Positions 1 through 9,555 of a stretch of DNA of 36,791 nucleotides are shown piece by piece. A model generated the notes under the pieces. It was not told the origin of the DNA. It saw only the letters and a list, made by a program, of their open reading frames with translations, and did no database searches. The position numbers and the translations under genes are program-made. The stretch is from Deltaproteobacteria bacterium (lineage in GTDB: Bacteria > Desulfobacterota > GWC2-55-46 > JADFVP01), in the NCBI GenBank assembly GCA_029262515.1, contig JAJCZH010000036.1, positions 1 to 36,791 of the forward strand, given 5' to 3'. Each line of letters begins with the position of its first letter. Positions within the stretch are counted from its first letter, which is position 1.

Positions 1-46
1 AATTTTAATTTTGTTAAATTTTGTTTTTTATTTTTTAATAAATTTT

Positions 47-70
47 ATGGGGTTTTTTTTTATAAACCCA
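47..70. repeat. AT-rich inverted repeat past the glk 3' end
   Basis: A short inverted repeat (TGGGGTTT paired with AAACCCA) lies in a very AT-rich stretch downstream of the glucokinase stop. On the minus strand the bases after the hairpin are A/T-mixed rather than a clean T run. It may end glk transcription but is not a textbook intrinsic terminator. No gene is seen in bases 1-124. Confidence 0.3.
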
Positions 71-124
71 CGCCCCCTTCTCTTTTTCAAACCAGCATAC
101 ACTGTATCTACGCTAAACTTCTGA

Positions 125-1207
125 CTACTGGGCTGTTTTACCGGTACCAGCCTTGTCTGTACCCTTGCCTTTATCAGTGATACCGGCAATCGACGCGTGT
201 ATGGCAGCCCCAAGAAGTCCGGTCTTCTCATTCAGTACTACATAGACCGGCAGGCTCCTCATAAAATCCTCGAAACGCCCCTTGGCGACAAATGAATCTA
301 TAAAACCCCTCTCTATCGCCGGAAGGATCTTCGGGGCTATACCGCCGCCGATATAGAGCCCGCCGACAGGTAAAGACTTGAGCGCCAGATTGCCGGCCTC
401 AGCCCCGTAAACCGTGACAAAAAGAGTCAACGTATCTATGCAGTCAGCATTACCGGAACCGGCTCCTTTAAGCGCCTCTTCGGTTATTACGGATCCAACT
501 GAGTCCGCTACAAAACGGGCCTCAAGCTCGGCATCGACCGCTCCATTCCTTTTGAGGCGAAAAAAATCATAAATATCTTTGAGCGCAGTCCCGGAAACAA
601 TACGCTCGTAACTGACGTGACCGTACTTCTTACCCAGATACCCAAGAAGCTCAACCTGAACTTCGTCCGTTGGGGCAAAGTCGGCATGACCGCCTTCGGT
701 GGCAACAGGGATAAAACCGCCATCAAGCCCGGCGTCAACAAGCAACGCCTCGCCAAGGCCGGTACCGGCAGCGATAAGCGCACGCACGCCCTGCCGTTTC
801 TGGCCGGCCTGAAGCTGGTGCAGATCCTCGGGTGTCAGGCCGGTAATGCCAAAAGAGATCGCAACAAGATCATTTATTAATGTACACTTCTTAAAACCGA
901 AAGAGGTTGCGAGCCTGGCGGCATCTATTTTCCACGACAGGTTCGTCATGCTGCAACGGTTATCTAATACGGTAGCTGCGACTCCGAACGTAGCGCAGCA
1001 GATCTTCGAGCCTTCCCCCTTAAGGTTGCTGGCCAGAAACTCCGATACCACCATATCCAAAGAGGAGTAGTCGGAATTTTCATACCGGGCCTCTGCCAGC
1101 AGTTCAAGCCCGTCATACCCGCCATCACCTTTTCGCAGATAGAGCCCCAGGTAACTCTTTGTGCCCCCGACATCTGCGGCAAGTACTTTTTTGCAGCCTT
1201 CATCCAT
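125..1207 (-). CDS. glk: Glucokinase (Glk family)
   Basis: This 360-residue protein should phosphorylate glucose with ATP to give glucose 6-phosphate in the cytoplasm. It has the family's N-terminal phosphate-binding motif ADVGGTK at about residues 11-17, then LINDLVA, the adenosine/phosphate segment AAGTGLGEALL, the sugar-binding ATEGGHADF and the C-terminal GGIAPK and NEKTGLLGAA. These match bacterial Glk (PF02685) rather than a ROK kinase, since no ROK cysteine-rich zinc motif is visible. The last 15 or so residues are Lys/Gly/Thr-rich and probably disordered. It lies 47 bases after the Tal-PGI gene on the same strand and is likely co-transcribed, so the product feeds directly into the isomerase encoded next door. 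Confidence 0.9.
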   Translation of the reverse strand: MDEGCKKVLAADVGGTKSYLGLYLRKGDGGYDGLELLAEARYENSDYSSLDMVVSEFLASNLKGEGSKICCATFGVAATVLDNRCSMTNLSWKIDAARLATSFGFKKCTLINDLVAISFGITGLTPEDLHQLQAGQKRQGVRALIAAGTGLGEALLVDAGLDGGFIPVATEGGHADFAPTDEVQVELLGYLGKKYGHVSYERIVSGTALKDIYDFFRLKRNGAVDAELEARFVADSVGSVITEEALKGAGSGNADCIDTLTLFVTVYGAEAGNLALKSLPVGGLYIGGGIAPKILPAIERGFIDSFVAKGRFEDFMRSLPVYVVLNEKTGLLGAAIHASIAGITDKGKGTDKAGTGKTAQ

Positions 1208-1254
1208 GCGTATTCTCCAAAGAAGGGCCGTTCTAAAACCGTGTTCGCGGGCTG

Positions 1255-4134
1255 TCAGACCTTTAGCAGGGCCGAGAGCTCATCGAGGGACCCGGGGCTC
1301 GAATCTCCGAGCCTTATATGCAGAACCGGACGCCCAGCTGAGCCGAGCGCCTCTATATCACCTATGGCCTGAGATACTTTTAATGTACCAAAACTGAAGT
1401 CCCTGCCCGGCACGTCTATTTCCACTGTGCTCTCACTGGTAATAACAACAAAGAGGCCGTTCGAGGGGCCGCCCTTATGTAACTGTCCTGTAGAGTGGAG
1501 ATAACGGGGTCCGAAACCGAGCTGCGTGGCAACCCGGCTCGTATCTATTATGCCCTTCCTTATTGCACTCAGGGATGTCGATACAGCGGGATCAAACGTA
1601 TTTAAGTAGGCGAGCAGGCCTATGTAGGTCTTATCATCCGAGAGAGCGAAAAAGTCCTTGACCGCTCCGGGACCGTCTGACCCGCCAAGGGCCGCGGAGC
1701 CTTTGAGCCGATCGGCTGCAGAGCTATTGAAGGTGAGCGAAATCGAACCGCTCTTAATACTCTTTTCCCCCTCTTTAGGCGCTTGAGCGTCCTGTCCGCC
1801 GGACTCCAGCAACTCGCGCGTAAGGTTCTTGGCCAGCTCTACGTTTGGCTGGTCAAAGGGATTTATGCCTAAAATGCTTCCGGCTATCGCCGTAGCAACC
1901 TCCCACCTGTAGAACTCACCTCCGATATCGTACGAACTATGAAGATGAATTCTCACCACAGGGTGCCCCGCCTCTTCAAGCGCCGAGAGCCTCTGCTCTG
2001 TTTCGGGCTCGATTTCGCCGACGCCTATATAGATAAAGAGCCTATCGGTCGAGTACGCCTCGGGAGTTTTCAGCGGTTCGCCGGAAATCGGCACTACTCC
2101 CAAGCCCTGCTTGCCCGTAGACTCGGCTATCAGTTGCTCAACCCAGAGTCCGAAGCTCGATATCTCTTCTGAGAGGATAAAAGTCGCTTTGTCCCTGCCT
2201 TGAAGCGCGGAGACACCGAGCGCCGCACCGAGCAGAACAGCCGGGTTCTGAGAGTTCTCAACACATGGATCGATCGCCGTCTCCATGCACCTTGCGCTGT
2301 GCAGAAGTTTACCAATATCAATACCCGTCAACGCGGCAGGGACAAGACCGAAGAAAGAGAGAACAGAGAAACGGCCCCCTATATCGGATGGGTTCGAGAA
2401 ACACTGCCTAAAACCGTACTTCTTGGCATACCCTTCGAGCGCGGTACCAGGATCTGTTATGGCTACAAAATGCATACCGGCATTCTCACCCTTTACCGCT
2501 TTCATCTTTGCATAAAAGTGATCGAAGAGGCTGAGCGGCTCTATCGTCGTACCCGACTTGCTCGATACTATGAAGAGCGTCTCTATGCTCCTTCCGTTTA
2601 TATCGAACATCGAGTCCTCTACGGCCTTTATAGCCTCGGGATCGGTCGAATCGAGGACCATAAGCTTCGGCCACCCCTCACCATTTCCGAAGGTCTCGGC
2701 CATGACGAGCGGAGCGAGACTCGACCCGCCCATACCTAGCAGCACAACGTGTTCGATCCCGGACTCCTTCACCTTCTCGGCAAACTTTACTATATTGCCC
2801 CTCAACCCATCCATCTCTTCGGGCATTGCAAGCCAGCCGAGTGAATTGCTGATCATCTTCTTAACCGGCTCGGCACTGCTCCACAGCGCCGCGTCCTTCT
2901 CGATTAACCTCTCTATAAAATCGTCTTTGCCGAGCTTCTCCACAGCCGCACCAAAAGCAGGCTCAATCGGGTCTACAGAGAAAGCAAAAAGGCTCTTTTT
3001 ACTCTCAAGCTCCGCCCTCTTGGCACCAATAACGGCTACGAGGTTCGCGTGTCCCTTACAGAACGCATCTAGCCCCTGCTCTTCGAGTTTGAGCGCAAGC
3101 TCATCGTACTTTATGCCAAGAGACTTCAACTCGTAGAAAGCATCCATAGCCAAATCGATGTTCTCACCCAGTGTAGGTTTAATACGGCCGTGGTCGTAGA
3201 ATGCCATCATCGTCTTTAACGGCATGGTGTTTACGGTATCCTTGCCCACAAGCTCCTCAACGTACTTGATATCGCTGTATGAAGGGTTCTTGGTTCCCGT
3301 AGAGGCCCAGAGCAGCTTCTGAGGCCGTGCGCCGCCTATTCTCAGATCCCTGAAGCGGACACCGAATATCTCAGAAGACTTCATATAAGCCAGCTTCGCA
3401 TTTGCAACCGCAATCTTTCCAACAAGATCGTGAAGGCGCGACTTGTCGTCATTAGATTCCGTAACAAGCAACTTTTCCTCTATCACACTGTCCACGATCG
3501 TATCGACTCTGCTGACGAAGAAGGAGGCCACGGAATAGATGTCGGCATTCGATTTGCCCTCTGCCATCCGCCTCTCCAGAGCCCGGACATACGCCCTCGC
3601 CGTAGCCTCGTACCGCTCAACGGAAAAGAGCAGCGTTACATTAACATTGTACCCCTCATACAGAAGCTCTTCGGCGGCCTTTATACCCTCAAGGGTGGCC
3701 GGCACCTTAATAAGAATATTCGGCCTTCCTATGACGCCGTGCAGGTGCTTCGCCTCTTTTATGGTACCCTCTGTATCGTGCGCAAGAGCGGGGCTGACCT
3801 CGATGGAGACGTAACCGTCGTGGCCGTTGGTCAGTTTAAAGACCATGGAGATAACGTCGGCCGCGAGCCTGATGTCGTACGTCATCAGCTCCGTTAGTAT
3901 CGCTTCGTCATCGAGCCCCTTTGCCGACAGGCGCATTATGTCGTGGTCATATTCCTCAGCCCCTTCTATTGCATTTTCGAAGATCACCGGGTTGGAGGTT
4001 AGGCCCGATACCCCGAGCTGCTCAACCATTACCCTCAACTCCCCCGAGGTTAAGAGGGCCCTTCGAATATTATCATACCAGACCGACTGGCCAAACTCCT
4101 GAAGATCGAACAGAAGGTTCTTATCGTTCTGCAC
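1255..4134 (-). CDS. tal-pgi: Bifunctional transaldolase / glucose-6-phosphate isomerase
   Basis: A 959-residue two-enzyme fusion. Residues 1 to about 370 are a transaldolase with GVSGLTSNPVIF near residue 41 and the Schiff-base lysine in ILIKVPAT (Lys143). Residues from about 385 onward are a phosphoglucose isomerase with GMGGSSLAP, the sugar-phosphate loop VSSKSGTTIEP, GGRFSVLSFFG and a C-terminal part ending in a STGQLHKGG segment. The fusion is known in several phyla, and this length fits it. It joins sedoheptulose/erythrose exchange to fructose 6-phosphate/glucose 6-phosphate isomerisation. Translation starts at GTG: an AAGGAG Shine-Dalgarno sits about six bases upstream. Transketolase lies upstream and glucokinase downstream on the same strand, so the three form a sugar-phosphate block. 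Confidence 0.93.
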   Translation of the reverse strand: MQNDKNLLFDLQEFGQSVWYDNIRRALLTSGELRVMVEQLGVSGLTSNPVIFENAIEGAEEYDHDIMRLSAKGLDDEAILTELMTYDIRLAADVISMVFKLTNGHDGYVSIEVSPALAHDTEGTIKEAKHLHGVIGRPNILIKVPATLEGIKAAEELLYEGYNVNVTLLFSVERYEATARAYVRALERRMAEGKSNADIYSVASFFVSRVDTIVDSVIEEKLLVTESNDDKSRLHDLVGKIAVANAKLAYMKSSEIFGVRFRDLRIGGARPQKLLWASTGTKNPSYSDIKYVEELVGKDTVNTMPLKTMMAFYDHGRIKPTLGENIDLAMDAFYELKSLGIKYDELALKLEEQGLDAFCKGHANLVAVIGAKRAELESKKSLFAFSVDPIEPAFGAAVEKLGKDDFIERLIEKDAALWSSAEPVKKMISNSLGWLAMPEEMDGLRGNIVKFAEKVKESGIEHVVLLGMGGSSLAPLVMAETFGNGEGWPKLMVLDSTDPEAIKAVEDSMFDINGRSIETLFIVSSKSGTTIEPLSLFDHFYAKMKAVKGENAGMHFVAITDPGTALEGYAKKYGFRQCFSNPSDIGGRFSVLSFFGLVPAALTGIDIGKLLHSARCMETAIDPCVENSQNPAVLLGAALGVSALQGRDKATFILSEEISSFGLWVEQLIAESTGKQGLGVVPISGEPLKTPEAYSTDRLFIYIGVGEIEPETEQRLSALEEAGHPVVRIHLHSSYDIGGEFYRWEVATAIAGSILGINPFDQPNVELAKNLTRELLESGGQDAQAPKEGEKSIKSGSISLTFNSSAADRLKGSAALGGSDGPGAVKDFFALSDDKTYIGLLAYLNTFDPAVSTSLSAIRKGIIDTSRVATQLGFGPRYLHSTGQLHKGGPSNGLFVVITSESTVEIDVPGRDFSFGTLKVSQAIGDIEALGSAGRPVLHIRLGDSSPGSLDELSALLKV

Positions 4135-4221
4135 TGGCTGCTCCTTTTTACTGATTTAAGTTTTCACTAATTTAAAGCGGTTTCTATAAAATAGTATTCT
4201 CTGGGTGGGTTTTTATCGAAG

Positions 4222-4253
4222 AAAAAGAGCCCGCTCAATTCAGGTCCGCAGGC
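4222..4253 (-). terminator. Second terminator-like hairpin before tal-pgi
   Basis: On the minus strand GCCTGC (4253-4248) can pair with GCGGGC (4234-4229) across a 13-base loop, with one G-U pair, followed by TCTTTTTC. It is weaker than the hairpin just upstream and could act as a back-up or partial terminator. Confidence 0.35.
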
Positions 4254-4298
4254 CAAATCATCTGATTTCCTATAATTCAAAAAGAGCGCTGCCGAGGT

Positions 4299-4341
4299 AA
4301 AAAAGCCCCCGGCCGCTCGCTCCATCTTCAGTGGCACGGGC
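4299..4341 (-). terminator. Likely intrinsic terminator after transketolase
   Basis: Read on the minus strand, GCCC-GT-GCC (from 4341) pairs with GGC-CG-GGGGC (to 4305), leaving a small internal loop, and is followed directly by a run of T (4304-4299). It begins about 25 bases past the tkt stop. It suggests that tkt and the downstream tal-pgi/glk pair may be separate or attenuated transcripts. Confidence 0.5.
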
Positions 4342-4365
4342 CCGGCACGGTCGCAACAGGCGCTA

Positions 4366-6429
4366 TTAGCCACTGCCGTTCTTTACAACATCGAGTGCCG
4401 TCTCTACCACATTCCTTACCGTAAAACCGAACTTCTCAAAGAGGATCGCAGCCGGTGCCGAAGCGCCGAAACGGTCTATACTGATGCTCTTGCCGTCAAG
4501 GCCTATGTAACGGTGCCAGCCTAAACTCGAACCTGCCTCAATGGACAAACGCTCCCTTACGGCTATAGGAAGCACCGATTCCCTGTACTCGGTGCTCTGC
4601 GCCTCAAAGAGCTCAAAACTGGCCATTGAGACCACGCGGGCATTGATTGAGCTGCCCTTAAGTTCTTTAGCCGCCTCTACCGCAAGCGAAACCTCGGAAC
4701 CGGATGCTATCAATATAATATCCGGGCTGCCTCCAGAAGGCGAACCGTCTGAGAGTATATAAGCTCCGCGCTTCACGCAACTCCCGTCTGCCGAACCTGA
4801 ACGATCGATCATCGGAAGCTTCTGCCGGGTCAGTATAAGGGCGACCGGCCCATCGGTATGCTCTATCGCCTCTGTCCACGCCTCTACCGTCTCGGTAGCG
4901 TCCGCAGGCCGTATTACCGTCAGCCCAGGTATGGCCCTCAGAGCCGCAAGGTGCTCAACAGGCTGGTGCGTGGGACCGTCCTCTCCTAGCCCAATAGAGT
5001 CGTGCGTAAAGATATAAACGACCTGAAGGCCCATAAGCGCAGCGAGGCGTATCGCAGGGCGCATATAGTCCGAGAAGATGAGAAAGGTAGCGCCGAAAGG
5101 CAGCATGGCCCCGCTTAGCGCCATTCCATTTAACAATTGCCCCATAGCGTGCTCGCGAACCCCGAAGTGGATATTGCGAGCCGGTGCGCCAGGTTTATAG
5201 TAACCGAACTCCTTCATCTCTGTATTGTTCGATGGCGCAAGGTCAGCAGAGCCGCCGACCAGAAAAGGAGCTGTCTTTGCTATCGAGTTCAATACCTTAC
5301 CCGATACGCTCCGCGTAGCAACTGCTTCGTCGTCTATCGTGTACTGCGGCATGGCGTCGCGCCACGCAGAGTTCCTTTCGCCCTCTAGTTCGGACTTAAG
5401 CTCCGTGGCAAGTTCGGGAAACTCCCTGCCGTATGAGTCGAATAACTCTTTCCATTCGCGCTCCGCCTCGGTTGCAACCGTACCGTTATAGAATTTACTT
5501 ACGCTCTCGGGAACCAGAAACTCGCTATCTACCGGCCAGTTCAGGGCCTCCTTGGTAGCGCGCACCTCATCGGCGCCGAGCGGAGAACCGTGTGAACCGG
5601 CGGTATCGTGCTTGGCCGGAGAGCCGAAACCGATATGCGTACGCACGACTATAAGCGACGGTTGGTCTCTATTCGCTTTGGCAACCTGAATCGCCGCATC
5701 TATCTCTTCTATAGAGACCTCTTTGGGGTTGTCGACATCGTTATCATCGCTGCGGCTGAGAACCTGAACGTGCCAGTTGAGCGCAACAAAACGTGCTGCA
5801 ACGTCCTCGGTAAAAGCTATATCGGTCGAACCCTCTATACTGATCTGGTTGGCTGAGTAAAGATATACAATGTTACCGAGGCCGAGGTGCCCTGCGGCAG
5901 AGGCGGCCTCGTTGCTGACACCCTCCATCATATCGCCGTCACTCGTAATGGCGTAAATGTTATAATCGAAGAGATTGTAACCTGGACGGTTGTATCGCTC
6001 GGCAAGGTACCTTTCAGCGAGCGCCATACCTACTCCGGTTGCAAAACCGGCACCTAGCGGCCCGGTAGTAGTCTCTATACCGATGCCGGGTTCGTACTCA
6101 GGGTGCCCAGGGGTGCGGCTGCCCCACTGCCTGAAGCTCTTAAGTTCTTCAATAGGCAGATCGTAACCCGAGAGGTGGAGCAGGGAGTACAGCAACATGG
6201 AGCCGTGGCCTGCAGATAATACAAAACGGTCTCTTCCGGGCCATATTGGGTTAACGGGAGTATGGCGCAGATGGCGGCTCCAGAGAATATGCGCCATTGG
6301 CGCGTCTCCCATAGGCATGCCGGGATGGCCTGATTTAGCCTTCTCAACACCGTCTACCGCAAGAAACCGTATACTGTTTATAGCAAGCTCATCGATATTT
6401 GTTTCGGTACTCGCCGAACCGTTACCCAT
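4366..6429 (-). CDS. tkt: Transketolase
   Basis: A 687-residue thiamine-diphosphate enzyme that moves two-carbon units between ketoses and aldoses in the non-oxidative pentose phosphate pathway. The N-terminal ThDP domain shows [27 protein letters not shown] and the cofactor motif beginning [15 protein letters not shown]. The usual DDN segment of that motif is altered to SAN but keeps the metal-binding Asn. The pyrimidine domain has FGVREHAMG and [17 protein letters not shown], and a normal C-terminal domain follows. The start is supported by an AGGAGG Shine-Dalgarno upstream of ATG. It follows the DUF502 gene by 23 bases and is probably in the same transcript. Length and motif order are typical, so the call is firm. 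Confidence 0.95.
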   Translation of the reverse strand: MGNGSASTETNIDELAINSIRFLAVDGVEKAKSGHPGMPMGDAPMAHILWSRHLRHTPVNPIWPGRDRFVLSAGHGSMLLYSLLHLSGYDLPIEELKSFRQWGSRTPGHPEYEPGIGIETTTGPLGAGFATGVGMALAERYLAERYNRPGYNLFDYNIYAITSDGDMMEGVSNEAASAAGHLGLGNIVYLYSANQISIEGSTDIAFTEDVAARFVALNWHVQVLSRSDDNDVDNPKEVSIEEIDAAIQVAKANRDQPSLIVVRTHIGFGSPAKHDTAGSHGSPLGADEVRATKEALNWPVDSEFLVPESVSKFYNGTVATEAEREWKELFDSYGREFPELATELKSELEGERNSAWRDAMPQYTIDDEAVATRSVSGKVLNSIAKTAPFLVGGSADLAPSNNTEMKEFGYYKPGAPARNIHFGVREHAMGQLLNGMALSGAMLPFGATFLIFSDYMRPAIRLAALMGLQVVYIFTHDSIGLGEDGPTHQPVEHLAALRAIPGLTVIRPADATETVEAWTEAIEHTDGPVALILTRQKLPMIDRSGSADGSCVKRGAYILSDGSPSGGSPDIILIASGSEVSLAVEAAKELKGSSINARVVSMASFELFEAQSTEYRESVLPIAVRERLSIEAGSSLGWHRYIGLDGKSISIDRFGASAPAAILFEKFGFTVRNVVETALDVVKNGSG

Positions 6430-6452
6430 CTAACAACTCCCTCCTGTTTCCG

Positions 6453-7247
6453 TTATTTTTCATTATCCGGTTCACCGGTACTATTTTTATCACCGGTCTG
6501 GTCCGCTTCACCGGCTACCGGTTTATCAACCGTCACTCTCCTTGGCGGCCTTCTCTTCTTCTTAACCGGCTTCTCAGCCGACTCCTGTTCCGATACCGGA
6601 ACTTTTACTCCCAGTTCCTCCGGAACCACTATACCACCGGTCATTATCACCTTAAAGGCGTCCTCTATATGCATGTCGAGTTCAATCGCCTCGTCCCTGG
6701 GAACCATGATATAAAAACCGGATGTGGGGTTCGGCGTGGTGGGAAGAAAGACGTTTATCGTTGTAGACTCATTTTTCGTCTTCAGCTCGCCTTTGGTATC
6801 ACCCGTCATAAAACCGAGCGCCCAGATCCCTTTTCTCGGAAATTCGAAGAGCACTACCTTGTTGAAACCCTGGTGCCCCTTGTTGAGAAACGTATCCAGA
6901 AACTGCTTGGTGGCATTATAAATTACTCTCACGAACGGGATTTTCACCATAAAGCGTTCGCTGTACCCGACGAGCCAGCGCCCGACAAAGTTCTGGGCAA
7001 ACATGCCTATTATCGAGATCACCACCACCGAGACCACGACGCCGAGTCCGGGAACATTGAAAGGAAGGTAGGTGTGCGGACGCAAAAAACGGGGCAGGAA
7101 ATTCATGGCATTATCCATAACGCCCGCAACCAGGAAGAGCACATAAGCGGTTATGTACAGGGGTACTACGACAAGCAACCCGGTTATGAAGTACCGTTTG
7201 AACCTGCCCTTAGGTTTGGGCCTGCCCCTGTTAGGCTCACTTATCAT
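6453..7247 (-). CDS. DUF502 family membrane protein
   Basis: A 264-residue protein of the DUF502 family, whose function is not established. Two hydrophobic segments, at about residues 20-43 and 63-85, should anchor it in the inner membrane. Family-like stretches follow: [15 protein letters not shown], a [16 protein letters not shown] segment, and [17 protein letters not shown]. The C-terminal 45 or so residues are rich in Lys, Arg, Pro and Asp and look disordered. Its ATG overlaps the panD stop codon (ATGA), which implies translational coupling. The coupling to panD is positional only and does not by itself reveal the function. Confidence 0.85.
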   Translation of the reverse strand: MISEPNRGRPKPKGRFKRYFITGLLVVVPLYITAYVLFLVAGVMDNAMNFLPRFLRPHTYLPFNVPGLGVVVSVVVISIIGMFAQNFVGRWLVGYSERFMVKIPFVRVIYNATKQFLDTFLNKGHQGFNKVVLFEFPRKGIWALGFMTGDTKGELKTKNESTTINVFLPTTPNPTSGFYIMVPRDEAIELDMHIEDAFKVIMTGGIVVPEELGVKVPVSEQESAEKPVKKKRRPPRRVTVDKPVAGEADQTGDKNSTGEPDNEK

Positions 7248-7621
7248 ACACTTCCCGCAAGGTGCCCGCTTATCTCTTTTATCGAGTTCGACCCGTCTAC
7301 GTAAACGAGCTTCGGAGTGTAACTACAGGCCTCAGCCTCCTCCATAACCGCATAGCTCGCTATTATGACAAGGTCTCCTCTGCTGGCCATATGCGCCGCA
7401 GCTCCGTTTATACTGATAGTACCCGTACCTTCGGGGGCCGTTATAACGTAGGTGGTGAAACGGTTGCCGTTGGCAATATTGTATATATGGACCTGCTCAA
7501 ACTCTTTGAGGCCCGAAGCCTCCATTAGCAGGCTGTCAATCGCCACGGAACCTTCGTAATCGAGATTTGAGTCGGTCACCGTAGCCCTGTGAATCTTTCC
7601 TTTGAGCATAGTACGCTGCAT
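7244..7621 (-). CDS. panD: Aspartate 1-decarboxylase precursor
   Basis: A 125-residue pyruvoyl enzyme that converts aspartate to beta-alanine for pantothenate synthesis. The self-cleavage site is visible as YEGS, with Gly24-Ser25 as the predicted scissile pair, so the proenzyme should give a short beta chain and a pyruvoyl-bearing alpha chain. The conserved [21 protein letters not shown] block is present in the middle. Length is normal. A GGAGG Shine-Dalgarno lies just upstream of the ATG. It is separated from panC by about 170 bases, so it may also have its own promoter, and its stop overlaps the DUF502 start. Confidence 0.95.
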   Translation of the reverse strand: MQRTMLKGKIHRATVTDSNLDYEGSVAIDSLLMEASGLKEFEQVHIYNIANGNRFTTYVITAPEGTGTISINGAAAHMASRGDLVIIASYAVMEEAEACSYTPKLVYVDGSNSIKEISGHLAGSV

Positions 7622-7793
7622 CTGTGCTGTTCCTCCTTAAAGCTTAAAGCTGCGGATATACTTATTACGCCCGCTGACTCTGCATACAAACTTATCCATA
7701 CGGGCAAGAGAGCTGAAAATAGTTTAAAAGTATATTTTATATCACATAGCAAGGTGACATTTCAAAGATAATTATCGATAATATCTAAGTATA

Positions 7794-8636
7794 TCAGTAA
7801 AGTTCGACATTATCTATCAACCTGGCGCCCGGCAGCTTTACCGCAAGGGCCAGGACCGCCTTTTTATCAATTGTTTCAAGCTCTTCTAGAGACCGAACTT
7901 CACAAATTTTTATATACTCCACATCTATAAGGGACTCGGCGTCGAGCACCTTCCGGGCTGCAGCCACAACCGAAGAGGAGTCCCTGACGCCTGAATTGAA
8001 GAGCTCTGAAGCGGCGCCCAACGCCCGTGGCAGAGCAGAGGCGCAAGAGCGCTCGGCTTCGTTCAAGTAAGAGTTTCTTGAACTCATTGCCAGTCCATCG
8101 AGCTCACGCACCGTCTCGACACCGACCACCTCAACTCCCTTATTCAGGTCGCGAACCATCTGCTCTATGATAGAGAGCTGCTGAAAATCCTTTTTGCCGA
8201 AGATGGCGAGATCCGGCTCAGTTATATTTAAGAGTTTAAGGACTATGGTCGCCACACCGGAGAAGTGGCCGGGACGAGATGCTCCGCAGAGCCTGCGGCC
8301 TATCTCTCCCACATCGATTATCGTAGAAAAACCGGCTGGGTAGAGTTCCGTTGCAATCGGTGTAAAGATGATATCGACACCCTCGGCTCTACAGGCCTTG
8401 ATGTCGGTTTCGAGAGTACGGGGGTAAGAGTCGAAATCTTCGCCGGGCGCAAATTGTGTCGGGTTAACGAAGATAGAAAGAATAACCGTGTCACTACGCC
8501 TGCGAGCCTCCCTTATAAGCTCAACGTGGCCTGCGTGGAGCGCTCCCATCGTCGGCACCAGCGCAATCCGCCTCCCTTTGGAACGGGCGATTTGAACCTC
8601 GGCCTTCACCTGACCAATCTCTTCTATTATCTTCAT
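7794..8636 (-). CDS. panC: Pantothenate synthetase (pantoate-beta-alanine ligase)
   Basis: A 280-residue ligase that joins pantoate and beta-alanine with ATP through a pantoyl-adenylate. It shows the nucleotidylyl-transferase signature PTMGALHAGH with its HxGH motif near residues 28-37, then FVNPTQF, the pantoate/ATP segment FGKKDFQQL and the KMSKS-like AMSSRNSYL. Length is usual for the family. It lies between panB and panD in transcription order, so all three dedicated pantothenate enzymes seen here are clustered. ketopantoate reductase (panE/ilvC) is not in this window. Confidence 0.96.
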   Translation of the reverse strand: MKIIEEIGQVKAEVQIARSKGRRIALVPTMGALHAGHVELIREARRRSDTVILSIFVNPTQFAPGEDFDSYPRTLETDIKACRAEGVDIIFTPIATELYPAGFSTIIDVGEIGRRLCGASRPGHFSGVATIVLKLLNITEPDLAIFGKKDFQQLSIIEQMVRDLNKGVEVVGVETVRELDGLAMSSRNSYLNEAERSCASALPRALGAASELFNSGVRDSSSVVAAARKVLDAESLIDVEYIKICEVRSLEELETIDKKAVLALAVKLPGARLIDNVELY

Positions 8637-8723
8637 GCTGTCTAGAAAGGTCGTTAATTGAAGAACAGTGAAACTTCTACGGTTACGGCCCAGAAGGTAC
8701 TTTTAGCAAACCAGAGAGTACTG

Positions 8724-9548
8724 TTAGTAAGAAAAGCGCCCTTTCGGGAACTTTTCGGCCTTGACCTCTTTAACATACTTTTGAACCGCGCGGGTTATTA
8801 CGGTGTCGAGGTCGGCGTACTTCTTTACGAACTTCGCCGGCGCCCTTCCGTCTAAAAGACCGAGCATATCATTTACCACGAGCACCTGACCGTCGCATCG
8901 GGGGCCCGCGCCGATCCCTATGGTAGGTATGGAAAGGTTCTCCGTTATTTCACCGGCAAGGTCTGAGGGAATCCCCTCTAAAACAATCGAAAATGCCCCG
9001 GCCTCTTCAACCGCGCGCGCATCAGCTATTAAATCTTCATGTGCAGCGCGCGTTCTGCCCTGCACCCGGTAGCCGCCCATCTTATGGACCGACTGCGGAG
9101 TAAGGCCCACATGGCCCATTACCGGGATATCCATCTCTGCTATCGCACGAATAACCGCCGCGCTCCTTCTGCCGCCCTCAACCTTCACCGCCTCTGCCCC
9201 GCCCTCTTTTACAAGGCGCACCACATTCTCTCGTGCGGCGTCGAGCCCTGCCTGGTACGACCCGAACGGCATGTCGCTGACAACGAGCGCGTGAGTTGAG
9301 GCGCGGGCAACCGCACGCGTATGATAGAGTATCTCATCCATGGTTACCGGCAGGGTGGTAGAGTAACCCGCCTCTACCATGCCCACGGAATCTCCGACGA
9401 TAAAGAGCTCCACGCCTGCGCTGTCGAGCAGAGAGGCTACCTGAAAGGAGTAGGCCGTAAGCACGGCGATTTTCTCGCCTCTGCTCTTCATCCCCGCTAT
9501 GTCTCTAACGGTAATCTTGTGCTTACTATTAATAGTAACCTTACTCAT
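8724..9548 (-). CDS. panB: 3-methyl-2-oxobutanoate hydroxymethyltransferase
   Basis: A 274-residue TIM-barrel enzyme. It transfers a one-carbon unit from methylene-tetrahydrofolate to ketoisovalerate to form ketopantoate, the first committed step to pantothenate. Family motifs include LTAYSFQVASLLDSAG, VGDSVGMVEAGYSTTLPVT, VKVEGG, MGHVGLTPQSVHKMGGY and VLEGI followed by TIGIGAGPRCDGQVLV. The last of these contains metal- and substrate-binding positions. The start codon lies seven bases after the deoxynucleoside kinase stop, so the two are probably one transcript. panC follows after 87 bases. Confidence 0.96.
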   Translation of the reverse strand: MSKVTINSKHKITVRDIAGMKSRGEKIAVLTAYSFQVASLLDSAGVELFIVGDSVGMVEAGYSTTLPVTMDEILYHTRAVARASTHALVVSDMPFGSYQAGLDAARENVVRLVKEGGAEAVKVEGGRRSAAVIRAIAEMDIPVMGHVGLTPQSVHKMGGYRVQGRTRAAHEDLIADARAVEEAGAFSIVLEGIPSDLAGEITENLSIPTIGIGAGPRCDGQVLVVNDMLGLLDGRAPAKFVKKYADLDTVITRAVQKYVKEVKAEKFPKGRFSY

Positions 9549-9555
9549 TCCACGC

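Noticed and set aside
759-770. GCCGGTACCGGC palindrome inside glk
   Set aside because: Short, and GGTACC-type strings are frequent in these GC-leaning genes, so probably chance.
4167-4373. A 68-residue minus-strand frame between tkt and tal-pgi
   Set aside because: It covers both terminator-like hairpins, overlaps the tkt stop and shows no motif.
6399-7304. A 301-residue plus-strand frame opposite the DUF502 gene
   Set aside because: It is the antisense shadow of a well-supported gene, with low-complexity His/Arg/Tyr-rich content and no start signal.
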